From positions 1,460,501 through 1,524,500 of the forward strand of contig NZ_CP104007.1 of the NCBI RefSeq assembly GCF_029201545.1: a stretch of DNA of 64,000 nt, in the 5' to 3' direction. The notes beneath the pieces are model-generated. The model was not told the DNA's origin, ran no database searches, and was given only the letters and a program-made list of their open reading frames with translations. This document shows, piece after piece, positions 26,194-39,676 of this stretch. Each line of letters opens with the position of its first letter. Positions within the stretch are counted from its first letter, which is position 1. The translations under genes were made by a program, and so were the position numbers. Source of the DNA: Devosia sp. FJ2-5-3. GTDB taxonomy: Bacteria; Pseudomonadota; Alphaproteobacteria; Rhizobiales; Devosiaceae.

Positions 26194-27135
26194 TCACGGC
26201 AGGCGCGCCAATCTCTCTGTGAGGAGCTTGTAGAAGCCGTCGGCATTGCCGGTGCGGAGGAATGTGGCGTTGTGGGGTTTTCCGGTGACGTGCCAATAGT
26301 CGGCGACGGTCATGCCCAAGGTCAGCTCGCTCGCCGTTTCGATGGCGACGTGGCAGGCGCGGCCCTCGAACAGGTCGGGCTGGAGCAAATAGGCGATGAC
26401 GGTCGGATCATGGAGCGGAGCGCCGGTCCAGCCGTATTTCTGCAGGTCAAAACCTTCCGAAAAAGTCAGCATCTCGTAGACGGCCACACCGGTGCGGTTG
26501 CCGAGGCCCTTGATGGCGGCGAGGCGCGCGGGCGTCGACTGGATCATATGAGTGACGTCGAGCGGCTGGATGGTGATCTTCATGCCCGAGCGCATGACGA
26601 TATCGGCGGCTTCGGGGTCGACATAGATGTTGAATTCGGCCGCCGGGGTGATGTTGCCGACCTCGAAATAGGCGCCGCCCATCATGACCAGCTCCTGCAC
26701 GCGCTCGGCGATGCGCGGCTCCTTGACCAGCGCCATGGCGATATTGGTCAGTGGCCCCAGCGTACACAGCGTGATGGTGCCCGGCTCGGCAGCCATCAGC
26801 GTGTCGATGATGTAGTCGACGCCGTGCTGGGCCTCCAGGGGAATGGTGGGATCGGGCAGGTCAGGACCGTTGAGGCCGGTATCGCCATGGACGTGTTCGG
26901 CGGTGACCAGTTCGCGGCGCATGGGGCGGGCGCAACCGGCATAGACGGGGATATCACGACGGCCCGAGAGCTCGACGACCTTGCGCGCATTATTGGCATT
27001 GTGGTGAAGGCCCACATTGCCGGCGACGGCCACGATGCCCAGCACGTCCAACTCTTCGGGGGAGGCGAGAGCCAGAAGAATGGCGACGGCATCGTCCTGT
27101 CCGGGATCGGTGTCGATGATGATCTTGCGAGACAT
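26194..27135 (-). CDS. Nucleoside hydrolase
   Basis: 313-aa inosine/uridine-type nucleoside hydrolase. The calcium-binding N-terminal signature is IIIDTDPGQDDAVAILLAL; ITLCTLGPLTNIAMAL, GAYFEVGNITPAAEFNIYVDPEAA and GAPLHDPTVIAYLLQPD supply the other metal- and sugar-contacting segments. Hydrolyses purine or pyrimidine ribonucleosides to base and ribose. It follows the APH-like gene after 36 nt in the same orientation, so may share a transcript. It is divergent from the AI-2E family gene. Confidence 0.92.
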   Translation of the reverse strand: MSRKIIIDTDPGQDDAVAILLALASPEELDVLGIVAVAGNVGLHHNANNARKVVELSGRRDIPVYAGCARPMRRELVTAEHVHGDTGLNGPDLPDPTIPLEAQHGVDYIIDTLMAAEPGTITLCTLGPLTNIAMALVKEPRIAERVQELVMMGGAYFEVGNITPAAEFNIYVDPEAADIVMRSGMKITIQPLDVTHMIQSTPARLAAIKGLGNRTGVAVYEMLTFSEGFDLQKYGWTGAPLHDPTVIAYLLQPDLFEGRACHVAIETASELTLGMTVADYWHVTGKPHNATFLRTGNADGFYKLLTERLARLP

Positions 27136-27300
27136 TTATAGTCCTTGAGAAGAGCTGGCCGGCGCGCAGGGGGCGCGGCCAGAGGGTGTCGGGCGCGGCG
27201 TGGTCGAGGAACATTCCCCGAAGCCGGGCGTTTCTCATCGTGTCCTGATTCCCGCAGAATTGTCATGTTCAGCCGTCGTCATTCCGGTCGTGCCGAAGCC

Positions 27301-28485
27301 ATGAGCGAAAGCCAGTTCGAGCGCCTGCTGAGTAATGCGGCGCAGCTGGCAATCGTTGGCCTGGGGCTGGCGGCGCTCCTGCTTGTGCTGCAGGCGGGGC
27401 AGGTGATCCTCGCTCCGGTAACCCTGGCGATCGTCGTCGGGTTGATGTTCGGGCCGGTGGCCGACCGGGTCGAGGCCTGGGGCATACCCTCGGTCGTGTC
27501 CGCGGCACTGGTGGTGCTCCTTCTCATCGGCGTGATCGCGCTCGGCGTTGCGATGTTCGCCGTGCCGCTGAGCGGGTGGGCGGCGCGGGTGCCCGTCATC
27601 TGGGAAAGGCTGCAGCACCAGATTGCCAATTTCCGCGAACCGCTGGAGAGCCTGGGTGACCTCCAGGGGCAATTGTCCTCTATTTTCGGAAACGGCGAGG
27701 GAATGACCGTCAAGGTCGACGATGGCAGCACGGTCACCGATCTCGCCATGATCGCCCCGGCCATCCTGGCGCAGGTGTTGATCTCCCTCGCGAGCCTTTA
27801 CTTCTGTGTCGCCACGCGCGAGCAGATCCGCGTGTCCATCCTCTCGCTCTGCGTCACCCGGCGCATGCGCTGGCGCACCGCACATGTGTTTCGGGATGTG
27901 GAGCACAAGGTCAGCCGCTACCTGCTCTCGATCAGCGTGATCAATTTCTGCCTCGGATGCGTGGTGGCCCTGACCATGTGGGCAATCGGCATGCCATCAC
28001 CCCTGCTCTGGGGGGCGCTCGCGGCGGTACTGAATTATATTCCCTATATCGGGCAGGCGGTGATGATTGCCTGCCTGCTCGTCGTGGGACTTGCCACCGA
28101 GACCAGTCTCCAGCAGATCGTGCTACCCGTGCTCTGCTACATGGCGATCAACTTCATCGAGGGACAGTTCGCGACGCCGCATTTCATCGGCCACACCATG
28201 ACCCTCAATCCCTTTTTGATCTTCCTGTCGATCACCTATTGGCTGTGGGCCTGGGGGCCGATCGGAGGGCTTGTCGCGGTTCCGACGCTGCTGATCGCAA
28301 GCTCCTTGCTGGCCCATATTTTGCCCAGCAAGCCGATTGCGCCAAGGCGGCCGGTGCGGCGAACGGGGACCATGTCACCGCGCGAGGAATTGCTGGCCAA
28401 TGCGGCCCAAGCCATCAAGGAGCAGCGAGAGGACCAGCAGGACGGCAAATCCGCGCCCGCCAAGCCAGCCGAAAAGCCTGCATAG
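27301..28485 (+). CDS. AI-2E family transporter (membrane permease family)
   Basis: 394-aa membrane protein of the AI-2E (TqsA/PerM) family: N-terminal spans (IVGLGLAALLLVLQAG, VILAPVTLAIVVGLMFGPVADRVEAWG), a periplasmic region of about 140 residues, then a dense bundle of spans containing LLWGALAAVLNYIPYIGQAVM and FIEGQFATPHFIGHTMTLNPFLIFLSITYW, which are hallmark motifs. ATG 27301 is my choice; ATG 27265 (12 residues longer) is nearly as good. Substrates of this family are often unknown; some export AI-2 or act as proton/sodium antiporters. It lies 85 nt upstream of a CPA2 antiporter gene. Confidence 0.88.
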   Translation: MSESQFERLLSNAAQLAIVGLGLAALLLVLQAGQVILAPVTLAIVVGLMFGPVADRVEAWGIPSVVSAALVVLLLIGVIALGVAMFAVPLSGWAARVPVIWERLQHQIANFREPLESLGDLQGQLSSIFGNGEGMTVKVDDGSTVTDLAMIAPAILAQVLISLASLYFCVATREQIRVSILSLCVTRRMRWRTAHVFRDVEHKVSRYLLSISVINFCLGCVVALTMWAIGMPSPLLWGALAAVLNYIPYIGQAVMIACLLVVGLATETSLQQIVLPVLCYMAINFIEGQFATPHFIGHTMTLNPFLIFLSITYWLWAWGPIGGLVAVPTLLIASSLLAHILPSKPIAPRRPVRRTGTMSPREELLANAAQAIKEQREDQQDGKSAPAKPAEKPA

Positions 28486-28569
28486 CCGAAGGCGACAGGC
28501 AGCCATGCAATGGAAATTCTTGACGCCCGTTCTCCGTGGGCACAATTTCCGATTCCCAAGGAGTATGCG

Positions 28570-30411
28570 ATGGCCGAAGAATTGCTGGAAAGCGTCAATC
28601 ACGCGGCCCATCACGGAGTTGACCTGGTCCCAATTGTCATCCTGCTGGCCGCCGCGGCTATCGCGGTGCCGCTGTTCAAGCGGCTGGGGCTGGGCTCGGT
28701 GCTGGGATACCTGGCCGCAGGGCTCCTGCTCGGGCCTTCCGGAATCGATGTCGTGACCGATCCCTCGGCGGTGCTGCAGCTGGCCGAGCTCGGCGTCGTC
28801 ATGTTTCTCTTCATCATCGGTCTGGAGATGGAGCCTTCGCGCCTGTGGGCGCTGCGGCGGCAGATTTTCGGCCTTGGCGTCATCCAGGTCGGGGTGTGCG
28901 GCGCCTTGCTGACGGGCGTGGGGATGCTGCTTGGCTTTGCGCCGGTCGTCGCCTTCGTTTTCGGCATGGGCTTTGTGCTGACCTCGACCGCCATCGTCAT
29001 GCAGATGCTGGGCGAGCGAGGGGAACTGGCCAGCGAAAGTGGGCAGAAAATGGTGTCGATCCTCCTGCTCGAGGATCTGGCCATTGTTCCGCTCCTCGCC
29101 GTGGTGGCGCTGCTGGCGCCCAGCGCGGGCGAGACGGGCTGGGCCACGCGCCTTGCCGCCATCGGGGTCGCGGTGGGTGCCGTCGCGCTGCTGATCTTCC
29201 TCGGCAGGCGGATCATGAACCCGTTCTTCGGGTTCCTGGCGGCAACCAAGGTCCGCGAGGTGATGAGCGCAGGGGCGCTGCTCGTGGTGCTCGGCGCGGC
29301 GCTGCTGTTCCAGGCGACCGGATTGTCGATGGCCATGGGGGCGTTTCTGGCCGGCGTCTTGCTCTCGACATCCACTTTCCGTCACCAGCTCGAAGCCGAT
29401 ATCGAGCCATTCAGGGGGCTCTTGCTGGGGCTGTTCTTCCTGGCGGTGGGGATGTCTCTCGATCTTGGCGTGGTCGCCGAGAACTGGCCGGTCATCGCCG
29501 CCGGCGTCGTCGCTGCCATGACCGTCAAGGCGGTGGCGATCTACATCATTGCGCGCCTCATGCGGTCGAGCCATGGCGAGGCGCTGGAAAGGGCGGTGCT
29601 GATGGGGCAGGGCGGCGAATTTGCCTTCGTGCTCTATACGACCGCCGCCAGTGCGGGGCTGATCGACGGGCCATCCAACGCCATATTCACCGCCACGGTC
29701 ATTCTTTCCATGGTGCTGACGCCGCTGCTGGTCATCCCGATGCGGCGGTTTGCACCCAAGCGCGTCATGTCGATGGACGGGATCGAGGAGGTGAACGGCC
29801 TCAGCGAACGGGTGCTGCTTATCGGGTTCGGGCGTTTCGGACAGATCGCCAGCCAGCCTTTGCTGGGGCAGGGGCACAGAATATCGATCATCGACAATGA
29901 CGTGGAGATGATCCGGGCGGCGGCTCAATTCGGGTTCAAGGTCTATTATGGCGACGGCACGCGACTCGACGTGCTGCACGCAGCCGGGGCGGACAGAGCT
30001 GAACTGGTGCTGATCTGCGTCAACGAACCCAAGAACGCCACTCTGATTGCCGAGCTGATCCGGGATCATTTTCCGATCGCCAAGGTGATGGCGCGCGCCT
30101 TCGACCGGGGACACGCGATCGAATTGCGCGAGATCGGCGTCGAATACGAACTGCGCGAGACGTTCGAATCGGCGGTTCGGTTCGGGGCGCAGGCGATCCG
30201 CATCATGGGAGCCACGGAAGTGGAAATCGAGGATGCGACAGAGGGGGTGCGGACGCGCGACCGGATGCGCTTCGAGGCGCAATTGCTGGGCGATCTGCGC
30301 CAGCAGGACCTGCTGCTTTCAAATGCCATCGACCAGGCCCGGGAAGGCGGGGTGGATGTCGACCCCCAGGCCGCCGAAGCAAATGCGAAAGCCAGCACGC
30401 AGAGCCACTAA
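28570..30411 (+). CDS. CPA2 family K+/H+ antiporter with RCK domain (KefB/KefC-like)
   Basis: 613-aa antiporter. Roughly residues 1-400 form 12-13 spans (VDLVPIVILLAAAAIAVPLF, LGYLAAGLLLGPSGIDVV, FVLTSTAIVMQMLGERGELAS). The cytoplasmic RCK/TrkA-N domain begins at RVLLIGFGRFGQIASQPLLGQGHRISIIDND with the Rossmann GxGxxG. The C-terminus is acidic and Ala/Gln-rich. ATG 28570 is chosen because CAAGGAG lies 7 nt upstream; an upstream ATG at 28510 overlaps nothing useful. Exports potassium or protons under nucleotide, glutathione or pH control. A separate KefF-like ancillary protein is not nearby. Confidence 0.91.
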   Translation: MAEELLESVNHAAHHGVDLVPIVILLAAAAIAVPLFKRLGLGSVLGYLAAGLLLGPSGIDVVTDPSAVLQLAELGVVMFLFIIGLEMEPSRLWALRRQIFGLGVIQVGVCGALLTGVGMLLGFAPVVAFVFGMGFVLTSTAIVMQMLGERGELASESGQKMVSILLLEDLAIVPLLAVVALLAPSAGETGWATRLAAIGVAVGAVALLIFLGRRIMNPFFGFLAATKVREVMSAGALLVVLGAALLFQATGLSMAMGAFLAGVLLSTSTFRHQLEADIEPFRGLLLGLFFLAVGMSLDLGVVAENWPVIAAGVVAAMTVKAVAIYIIARLMRSSHGEALERAVLMGQGGEFAFVLYTTAASAGLIDGPSNAIFTATVILSMVLTPLLVIPMRRFAPKRVMSMDGIEEVNGLSERVLLIGFGRFGQIASQPLLGQGHRISIIDNDVEMIRAAAQFGFKVYYGDGTRLDVLHAAGADRAELVLICVNEPKNATLIAELIRDHFPIAKVMARAFDRGHAIELREIGVEYELRETFESAVRFGAQAIRIMGATEVEIEDATEGVRTRDRMRFEAQLLGDLRQQDLLLSNAIDQAREGGVDVDPQAAEANAKASTQSH

Positions 30412-30510
30412 CAAAACGTGGCTGCGCGGATGGGGGCTTTTCGATGCTGAAATTAAGTGCAACAGTACCCCTGTCCGAGGGGAACATCGTCATGAAAACT
30501 GGATTGCGAT

Positions 30511-32982
30511 ATGCCGCAAAAGCCGATCGTCTACGATGCTCCAACCCACGAGCCCCGTGCCACTACTGTTGAAGCCATTCAGGCCGAAATCCTCGAGAGG
30601 CTGATCTATTCCGTAGGCAAGGATCCTATAGTTGCCCGCCCGCATGACTGGTTGACCGCTACCATTCTGGCCGTGCGCGACCGTGTCATGGATCGCTGGA
30701 TGGAGAGTTCGCGCGAGACCTGGCGCACCGCCAACAAGCGCGTCTACTATCTCAGCCTCGAATTCCTGATCGGCCGGCTCATGCGCGACGCGATGAGCAA
30801 TGTGGGCCTGATGGAGCCGGTGCAACAGGCTCTGGCCAACCTCAATGTCGACCTGGGCGATCTGATCAATCTCGAGCCCGACGCAGCGCTAGGCAATGGC
30901 GGCCTCGGCCGGCTGGCGGCCTGTTTCATGGAATCCATGTCCTCGGTCGATATCCCAGCTTATGGCTATGGCATCCGCTATGTGCATGGGCTGTTTCGCC
31001 AGGAGATGAGCGAAGGCTGGCAGGTCGAACTGCCCGAGGAGTGGCTCGCGCACGGCAATCCATGGGAATTCGAGAGGCGCGAAAGCACCTATGAAATCGG
31101 CTTCGGCGGCCATGTGAACCCGGTCCAGGACCCTGATGGCAGCGTGCGCCAGGAATGGGAGCCAAATGAGCACCTGTTGGCCGTGGCCTATGACACGCCT
31201 ATCGTGGGCTGGCGCGGCAAGCGGGTGAACACGCTGCGGCTGTGGAGCGCGCAGCCGATCGACCCGATCCTGCTCGACAAATTCAATTCCGGCGACCACA
31301 TCGGGGCGCTGGAAGAAAGCTCCAAGGCCGAAGCGATCACCCGGGTTCTCTACCCGGCGGATTCGACCCCGGCCGGGCAGGAATTGCGGCTGCGCCAGGA
31401 GTTTTTCTTCTCATCGGCGTCATTGCAGGACATCGTGCGGCGGCATTTGCAGCAATATGGCGATCTCGGCTCGCTGCCGGACAAGGTCGCCATCCAGCTC
31501 AATGACACGCATCCGGCTATTTCGGTCGCCGAGCTCATGCGCATTCTCATCGATGACAATGGGCTCGCCTGGGACCAGGCCTGGAAGCTGTGCAAGGGCA
31601 CGTTCGGCTATACCAACCATACCCTGCTGCCCGAAGCGCTGGAGAGCTGGCCGGTGGCGCTGCTCGAGCGGCTTTTGCCTCGCCACATGCAGATCATCTA
31701 CCAGATCAATGCCGAAGTGCTGACCGAAGCGCGGGTCAAGGCCGGCTTCAACGACCAGCAGGTGGCCGCGATTTCGCTGATCGACGAGCATGGCGGGCGG
31801 CGCGTCCGCATGGGCCAGCTGGCCTTTGTCGGCTCGCACTCGATCAATGGCGTTTCGGCGCTGCATACGGAGCTGATGAAACAGACGGTTTTTGCCGATC
31901 TGCACAGGCTCTATCCCGAGCGGATCAACAACAAGACCAATGGCATTACGCCGCGGCGCTGGCTGCTGCAGTGCAATCCGAGCCTCACCAAGCTGATCAG
32001 CGACCGCATCGGCCCAGAGTTCATGGACGATGTGGAAAAACTCCACCTGCTGGTGCCGCATGCTGAGGACAAGGGTTTCCAGCAGCAGTTTGCGGCGGTC
32101 AAGCATGCCAACAAGCAGCGCCTCGCCAAGCTGATCAAGGATCGCCTCAACGTGGTGGTCTCGCCGGATGCGCTGTTCGACGTGCAGATCAAGCGCATCC
32201 ACGAATATAAGCGACAGCTGCTGAACATCATCCATGCAGTGGCGCTCTATGACGAGATCCGGGCCCATCCGGAGCGGGAGTGGAAGCCGCGCGTCAAGAT
32301 TTTCGCCGGCAAGGCAGCGCCGAGCTATTGGAACGCCAAGTTGATCATCAAGCTGATCAACGATGTGGCGCGGGTCATCAACAACGACCCGGCGGTGCGT
32401 GGCCTGCTCAAAGTGGTGTTCCTGCCCAACTACAACGTCAGCCTGGCCGAGGTGATCGTGCCGGCAGCAGATCTTTCCGAGCAGATCTCGACGGCCGGCA
32501 TGGAAGCGTCCGGCACGGGCAACATGAAGTTCATGGCCAATGGCGCCATCACCATCGGCACGATGGACGGCGCCAATGTCGAGATGCACAAGGAAGTCGG
32601 CGCCGACAATATCGTCATCTTCGGGCTCTCGGCCCAGGAGGTCGAGGACAAGCGCAGCCGGAGCGAGGTTCCGCGGTCGGCCATCGACAAGTCCCGGCGG
32701 CTGCGCGAGGCGCTGGAGTCCATCTCGTCCGGGGTGTTTTCACCCGATGATCCGAACCGCTATCGCGATCTGATCGGCGGGCTCTACGATCATGACTGGT
32801 TCATGGTGGCCCGCGACTTCGACGCCTATTGGACGGCGCAGGACAAGGTCAATCGCCTCTGGGCCAAACCGGACCGCTGGTGGGCGATGGCGATCCGCAA
32901 CACGGCAAATGTGGGCTTCTTCTCGTCGGACCGCACGATCCGCCAATATGCCGGCGAAATCTGGGGTGTCCCCACGGCGTAG
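30511..32982 (+). CDS. glgP: Glycogen/alpha-glucan phosphorylase
   Basis: 823-aa phosphorylase. N-terminal YLSLEFLIGRLMRDAMSN and LGNGGLGRLAACFMES contact glucan and phosphate; the PLP-binding Lys is about residue 673 in EASGTGNMKFMANGAITIGTMDGANVE. Releases glucose-1-phosphate from non-reducing ends of glycogen. First gene of a six-gene operon (glgP-glgB-glgC-glgA-pgm-glgX) with all genes on one strand, 100 nt after the antiporter. Length matches the family. ATG 30511 is used; the region directly upstream has no strong ribosome-binding site. Confidence 0.96.
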   Translation: MPQKPIVYDAPTHEPRATTVEAIQAEILERLIYSVGKDPIVARPHDWLTATILAVRDRVMDRWMESSRETWRTANKRVYYLSLEFLIGRLMRDAMSNVGLMEPVQQALANLNVDLGDLINLEPDAALGNGGLGRLAACFMESMSSVDIPAYGYGIRYVHGLFRQEMSEGWQVELPEEWLAHGNPWEFERRESTYEIGFGGHVNPVQDPDGSVRQEWEPNEHLLAVAYDTPIVGWRGKRVNTLRLWSAQPIDPILLDKFNSGDHIGALEESSKAEAITRVLYPADSTPAGQELRLRQEFFFSSASLQDIVRRHLQQYGDLGSLPDKVAIQLNDTHPAISVAELMRILIDDNGLAWDQAWKLCKGTFGYTNHTLLPEALESWPVALLERLLPRHMQIIYQINAEVLTEARVKAGFNDQQVAAISLIDEHGGRRVRMGQLAFVGSHSINGVSALHTELMKQTVFADLHRLYPERINNKTNGITPRRWLLQCNPSLTKLISDRIGPEFMDDVEKLHLLVPHAEDKGFQQQFAAVKHANKQRLAKLIKDRLNVVVSPDALFDVQIKRIHEYKRQLLNIIHAVALYDEIRAHPEREWKPRVKIFAGKAAPSYWNAKLIIKLINDVARVINNDPAVRGLLKVVFLPNYNVSLAEVIVPAADLSEQISTAGMEASGTGNMKFMANGAITIGTMDGANVEMHKEVGADNIVIFGLSAQEVEDKRSRSEVPRSAIDKSRRLREALESISSGVFSPDDPNRYRDLIGGLYDHDWFMVARDFDAYWTAQDKVNRLWAKPDRWWAMAIRNTANVGFFSSDRTIRQYAGEIWGVPTA

Positions 32983-33072
32983 CTGTTTTTTGGCGGATAG
33001 ACGGAACGCGGGGAAACCAAGTTCACCGCGCGTGGTTACTATGGTGCAGCATTAGGGACCAGCGCCCTGGGG

Positions 33073-35271
33073 ATGAATGGCGTGAACAAAGAAAACTGGC
33101 AGGCGGATGCACGCGAAGTCGAAGCAATCGTGGCGGGGCGCCACGGCGATGCTTTCGCTTTTCTGGGCCTGCATGAATTCGACGGGAAATGGGTGCTTCG
33201 CGCCTTTATCCCGCACGCCGAATCCGTGGCCGCCTACACATTAGACGGGACGGAATTGAGCCACCTCATTCCCCGCCACGCGGCGGGGTTTTTCGAGGGG
33301 ATAGTCGCAATCGACAAGCGGCAGCCCATTCGCTACCGGGCGCGGAACGCCGGTGGCGAATGGGATGTGTTCGACCCATACTCCTTCGGTCCGGTCCTCG
33401 GGCCGATGGACGATTATTATATCGGCGAGGGGAGCCATCTCCGGCTCTTCGACAAGCTCGGTGCCCATGAAATGGAGTTCGAGGGCGTTCACGGCACCCA
33501 CTTTGCCGTGTGGGCCCCAAATGCGCTGCGGGTATCCGTCGTCGGCACGTTCAACGAGTGGGACGGACGGCGGCACCCGATGCGCAATCGCGGCGGGATT
33601 TGGGAAGTGTTCGTCCCGGTGGTGGGCACCGGCACGATCTATAAATACGAGATCGTCGGGCCGGACGGGCAGCTTCTGCCGCTCAAGGCAGATCCGTTCG
33701 CGCGCCAGGCCGAGTTGCGTCCGCGCAATGGTTCGGTGGTGCCCGATCCGACGCCATTCACCTGGACCGACCAGAAATACATGAGCGACCGCGCCAGCCG
33801 GGATTGGCGGCGCACGCCGATGTCCATCTACGAAGTCCATCCCGGCTCGTGGCGTCGCCGCGCCGATGGCAGCTTCCTCAGCTACGACCAATTGGCCGAG
33901 CAGCTGATCCCCTATGCGGCGGACATGGGCTATACCCACCTCGAATTCCTGCCGATTTCCGAGCATCCGTTCGATCCGAGCTGGGGGTATCAGCCGACCG
34001 GCCTCTATGCCCCGACGGCGCGCTTCGGCGACCCTGCCGGATTTGCCAGATTGGTGAATGCCGCGCATGAAGCGGGACTCGGCGTGATCCTTGACTGGGT
34101 GCCGGCGCATTTTCCGACCGACGAATTCGGCCTGAGCAATTTCGACGGAACGGCGCTCTACGAGCACGAAGACCCGCGCCAGGGGTTCCACCCCGACTGG
34201 AACACCGCCATCTACAATTTCGGCCGCAAGGAAGTGTCGGCCTATCTGACCAACAACGCGCTCTACTGGTTCGAAACTTTCCATATCGACGGACTGCGCG
34301 TCGATGCCGTGGCTTCGATGCTCTATCTCGATTATTCGCGCCAGCCGGGGCAGTGGGTGCCCAACAAGCACGGCGGCAACGAGAATCTGGAGGCAGTGGC
34401 CTTTCTGCAGCGGGTCAATGCCGAGGTTTATCGGCAGTTTCCCGGCGCCTTCATGATCGCCGAGGAGTCCACCTCATGGCCGGGCGTAAGCCACCCGACC
34501 TATACGGGCGGGCTGGGGTTCGGGTTCAAGTGGAACATGGGCTTCATGAACGATACGCTGCGCTACATGGCGCGCAGCCCGATCCATCGGCGCTATCACC
34601 ATAACGACATGACGTTTGGCCTCGTCTACGCGTTCAGCGAGAATTTCGTGCTGCCGCTCAGCCATGACGAGGTGGTGCATGGCAAGGGTTCGCTGCTCGA
34701 CAAGATGCCCGGGGACGAGTGGCAGCAATTCGCGAATTTGCGGGCTTACCTGGCTTTCATGTGGGGGCATCCGGGCAAGAAGCTGCTCTTCATGGGCCAG
34801 GAATTCGCTCAGCGGGCCGAATGGGCGGAAGGCAAGGGGCTCGACTGGTGGCTGCTGGATTCGCCGCCGCACGAGGGCATGCGGCGTCTCGTCGCTGATC
34901 TCAATGCAGCCTATCGGAGCCTGCCGGCGTTGCACGAACGCGATTGCGAGCCCGATGGTTTTGATTGGGTCATCGGCAATGACCAGACCAATTCGGTGCT
35001 GGCATGGCTGCGCAAGGCGCCGAACGCCGATCCGGTGCTCGTGATCTCCAATCTGACGCCGGTGCCGCGGGAACATTACAAGGTGCCACTGCCAAAGGCA
35101 GGGCGGTGGGTCGAACGGATCAACACGGATGCCGGCTGGTACGCGGGCGGAAACACGGGAAACCAGGGCGCCGTAAAGGCATATGAGGTGAAGGGGCAGC
35201 ACTGGCCGGCGGAGGCGGAAATCTACCTGCCGCCACTGGCAACACTTTTCCTGAAATACGATCCGGATTGA
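33073..35271 (+). CDS. glgB: 1,4-alpha-glucan branching enzyme
   Basis: 732-aa GH13 branching enzyme. N-terminal region about residues 1-215 is the CBM48-type module (FAVWAPNALRVSVVGTFNEWDGR). The catalytic barrel holds VILDWVPAHFP, the nucleophile Asp in GLRVDAVASMLYLDYS, the acid Glu in FMIAEESTSWPG, and LPLSHDEVVHGKGSLLDKMPGD. Makes alpha-1,6 branches. Ninety nt after glgP and 54 nt before glgC, so in the same operon. The start ATG 33073 has CTGGGG upstream. Confidence 0.96.
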   Translation: MNGVNKENWQADAREVEAIVAGRHGDAFAFLGLHEFDGKWVLRAFIPHAESVAAYTLDGTELSHLIPRHAAGFFEGIVAIDKRQPIRYRARNAGGEWDVFDPYSFGPVLGPMDDYYIGEGSHLRLFDKLGAHEMEFEGVHGTHFAVWAPNALRVSVVGTFNEWDGRRHPMRNRGGIWEVFVPVVGTGTIYKYEIVGPDGQLLPLKADPFARQAELRPRNGSVVPDPTPFTWTDQKYMSDRASRDWRRTPMSIYEVHPGSWRRRADGSFLSYDQLAEQLIPYAADMGYTHLEFLPISEHPFDPSWGYQPTGLYAPTARFGDPAGFARLVNAAHEAGLGVILDWVPAHFPTDEFGLSNFDGTALYEHEDPRQGFHPDWNTAIYNFGRKEVSAYLTNNALYWFETFHIDGLRVDAVASMLYLDYSRQPGQWVPNKHGGNENLEAVAFLQRVNAEVYRQFPGAFMIAEESTSWPGVSHPTYTGGLGFGFKWNMGFMNDTLRYMARSPIHRRYHHNDMTFGLVYAFSENFVLPLSHDEVVHGKGSLLDKMPGDEWQQFANLRAYLAFMWGHPGKKLLFMGQEFAQRAEWAEGKGLDWWLLDSPPHEGMRRLVADLNAAYRSLPALHERDCEPDGFDWVIGNDQTNSVLAWLRKAPNADPVLVISNLTPVPREHYKVPLPKAGRWVERINTDAGWYAGGNTGNQGAVKAYEVKGQHWPAEAEIYLPPLATLFLKYDPD

Positions 35272-35325
35272 ACCGACTACAATGGTAAATGTCCCGGGGG
35301 AGCCGGGCGAGGTGGAGGGAAATAA

Positions 35326-36593
35326 ATGGCTGATTACAGGGTGCCATCGCCATTGGCCCGCGAGGCGATGGCCTATGTGCTGGCCGGGGGACGCGGAACG
35401 CGCCTGATGGAGCTGACCGATCGGCGCGCCAAGCCGGCCGTCTATTTCGGGGGGAAGTCGCGCATTATCGATTTCGCGCTGTCCAATGCGATCAATTCGG
35501 GCATCCGCCGCATTTCCGTGGCGACGCAATACCAGGCGCACAGCCTGATCCGTCATCTGTCGCGCGGCTGGAACTTTCTGCGGCAAGAACGTAACGAGAG
35601 CTTCGATGTCTTGCCCGCGAGCCAGCGCGTCGCCGAGGACATGTGGTATGCCGGCACGGCCGACGCCGTGTTCCAGAACATGGACATCATCGAGGATTAT
35701 GGCGCCCGCTACATCGTCATCCTGGCTGGCGACCATATCTACAAGATGGACTACGAAATCATGCTCCGCCAGCATGTGGACACGGGCGCGGACGTGACGA
35801 TCGGCTGCCTTGAAGTGCCGCGCAAGGAGGCCTCGGCCTTTGGCGTGATGCATGTGGATGGGCGCGACCGGGTGATCGATTTCGTCGAAAAGCCCAAGGA
35901 TCCGCCGGGCATTCCGGATCGTCCGGATACGGCGCTGGCCTCTATGGGCATTTACGTGTTCGAGACGCGCTTCCTGATGGAGCAATTGCGCCGGGACGCG
36001 GCGACGGAAGGCTCGAGCCGCGATTTCGGCAAGGACATCATTCCCTATATCGTCAAGAACGGCACGGCCTGGGCGCATCGGTTCACGCGCTCCTGCGTGC
36101 GCTCCAGCAATGAGAGCGTCGCCTATTGGCGCGACGTGGGCACGGTGGATGCCTATTGGAAGGCCAATATCGACCTCACCGACATCAACCCGCAACTCGA
36201 CCTCTATGACCGCGACTGGCCGATCTGGACTTATGCCGAGATCACGCCGCCGGCCAAATTCGTCCATGATTTCGACGGAAGACGCGGCTCGGCGGTGAAC
36301 TCGCTGGTGTCCGGCGATTGCATCATTTCGGGCGGCCACTTGCAGCGCACATTGCTGTCCACAGGCAGCCGGGTGCATTCCTATTCGGTGCTGGAAGAGG
36401 CGGTGGTCCTGCCCTATTGCGATATCGGGCGCAGCGCCCGGCTGAAGAAGGTGGTGATCGACCGCGGCGTCAGCGTGCCCGAGGGGCTGGTCGTGGGCGA
36501 AGACCCTGAATTCGATGCCAAATGGTTCCGGCGGACGGAGGACGGGGTGACACTGATAACGCAGGCCATGATCAATCGGTACCTGGCCGACAG

Positions 36594-36597
<4 letters not shown>
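35326..36597 (+). CDS. glgC: Glucose-1-phosphate adenylyltransferase
   Basis: 423-aa ADP-glucose pyrophosphorylase. The pyrophosphorylase signature [32 protein letters not shown] spans residues about 17-48. Allosteric/active-site segment [21 protein letters not shown] and [18 protein letters not shown] follow, and a beta-helix C-terminus has [21 protein letters not shown]. Makes ADP-glucose, the committed step, from glucose-1-phosphate and ATP. The RBS GGAGGGAAA precedes ATG 35326. The last bases overlap glgA by ATGA. Confidence 0.96.
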
Positions 36598-39666
<3,069 letters not shown>

Positions 39667-39676
39667 GCATGAATTA

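Noticed and set aside
28375..30282. Long open frame on the minus strand opposite the CPA2 antiporter gene
   Set aside because: His/Arg/Gln-rich mirror of a GC-rich coding region, no ribosome-binding site or family motif; the plus-strand antiporter is clear.
30480..30505. GGAAC upstream of glgP as an EcfG promoter
   Set aside because: At the expected distance the sequence is GATT, not CGTT/GTT.
33003..33025. GGAAC...GTT upstream of glgB as an EcfG promoter
   Set aside because: Spacer is 13 bases instead of 16-17.
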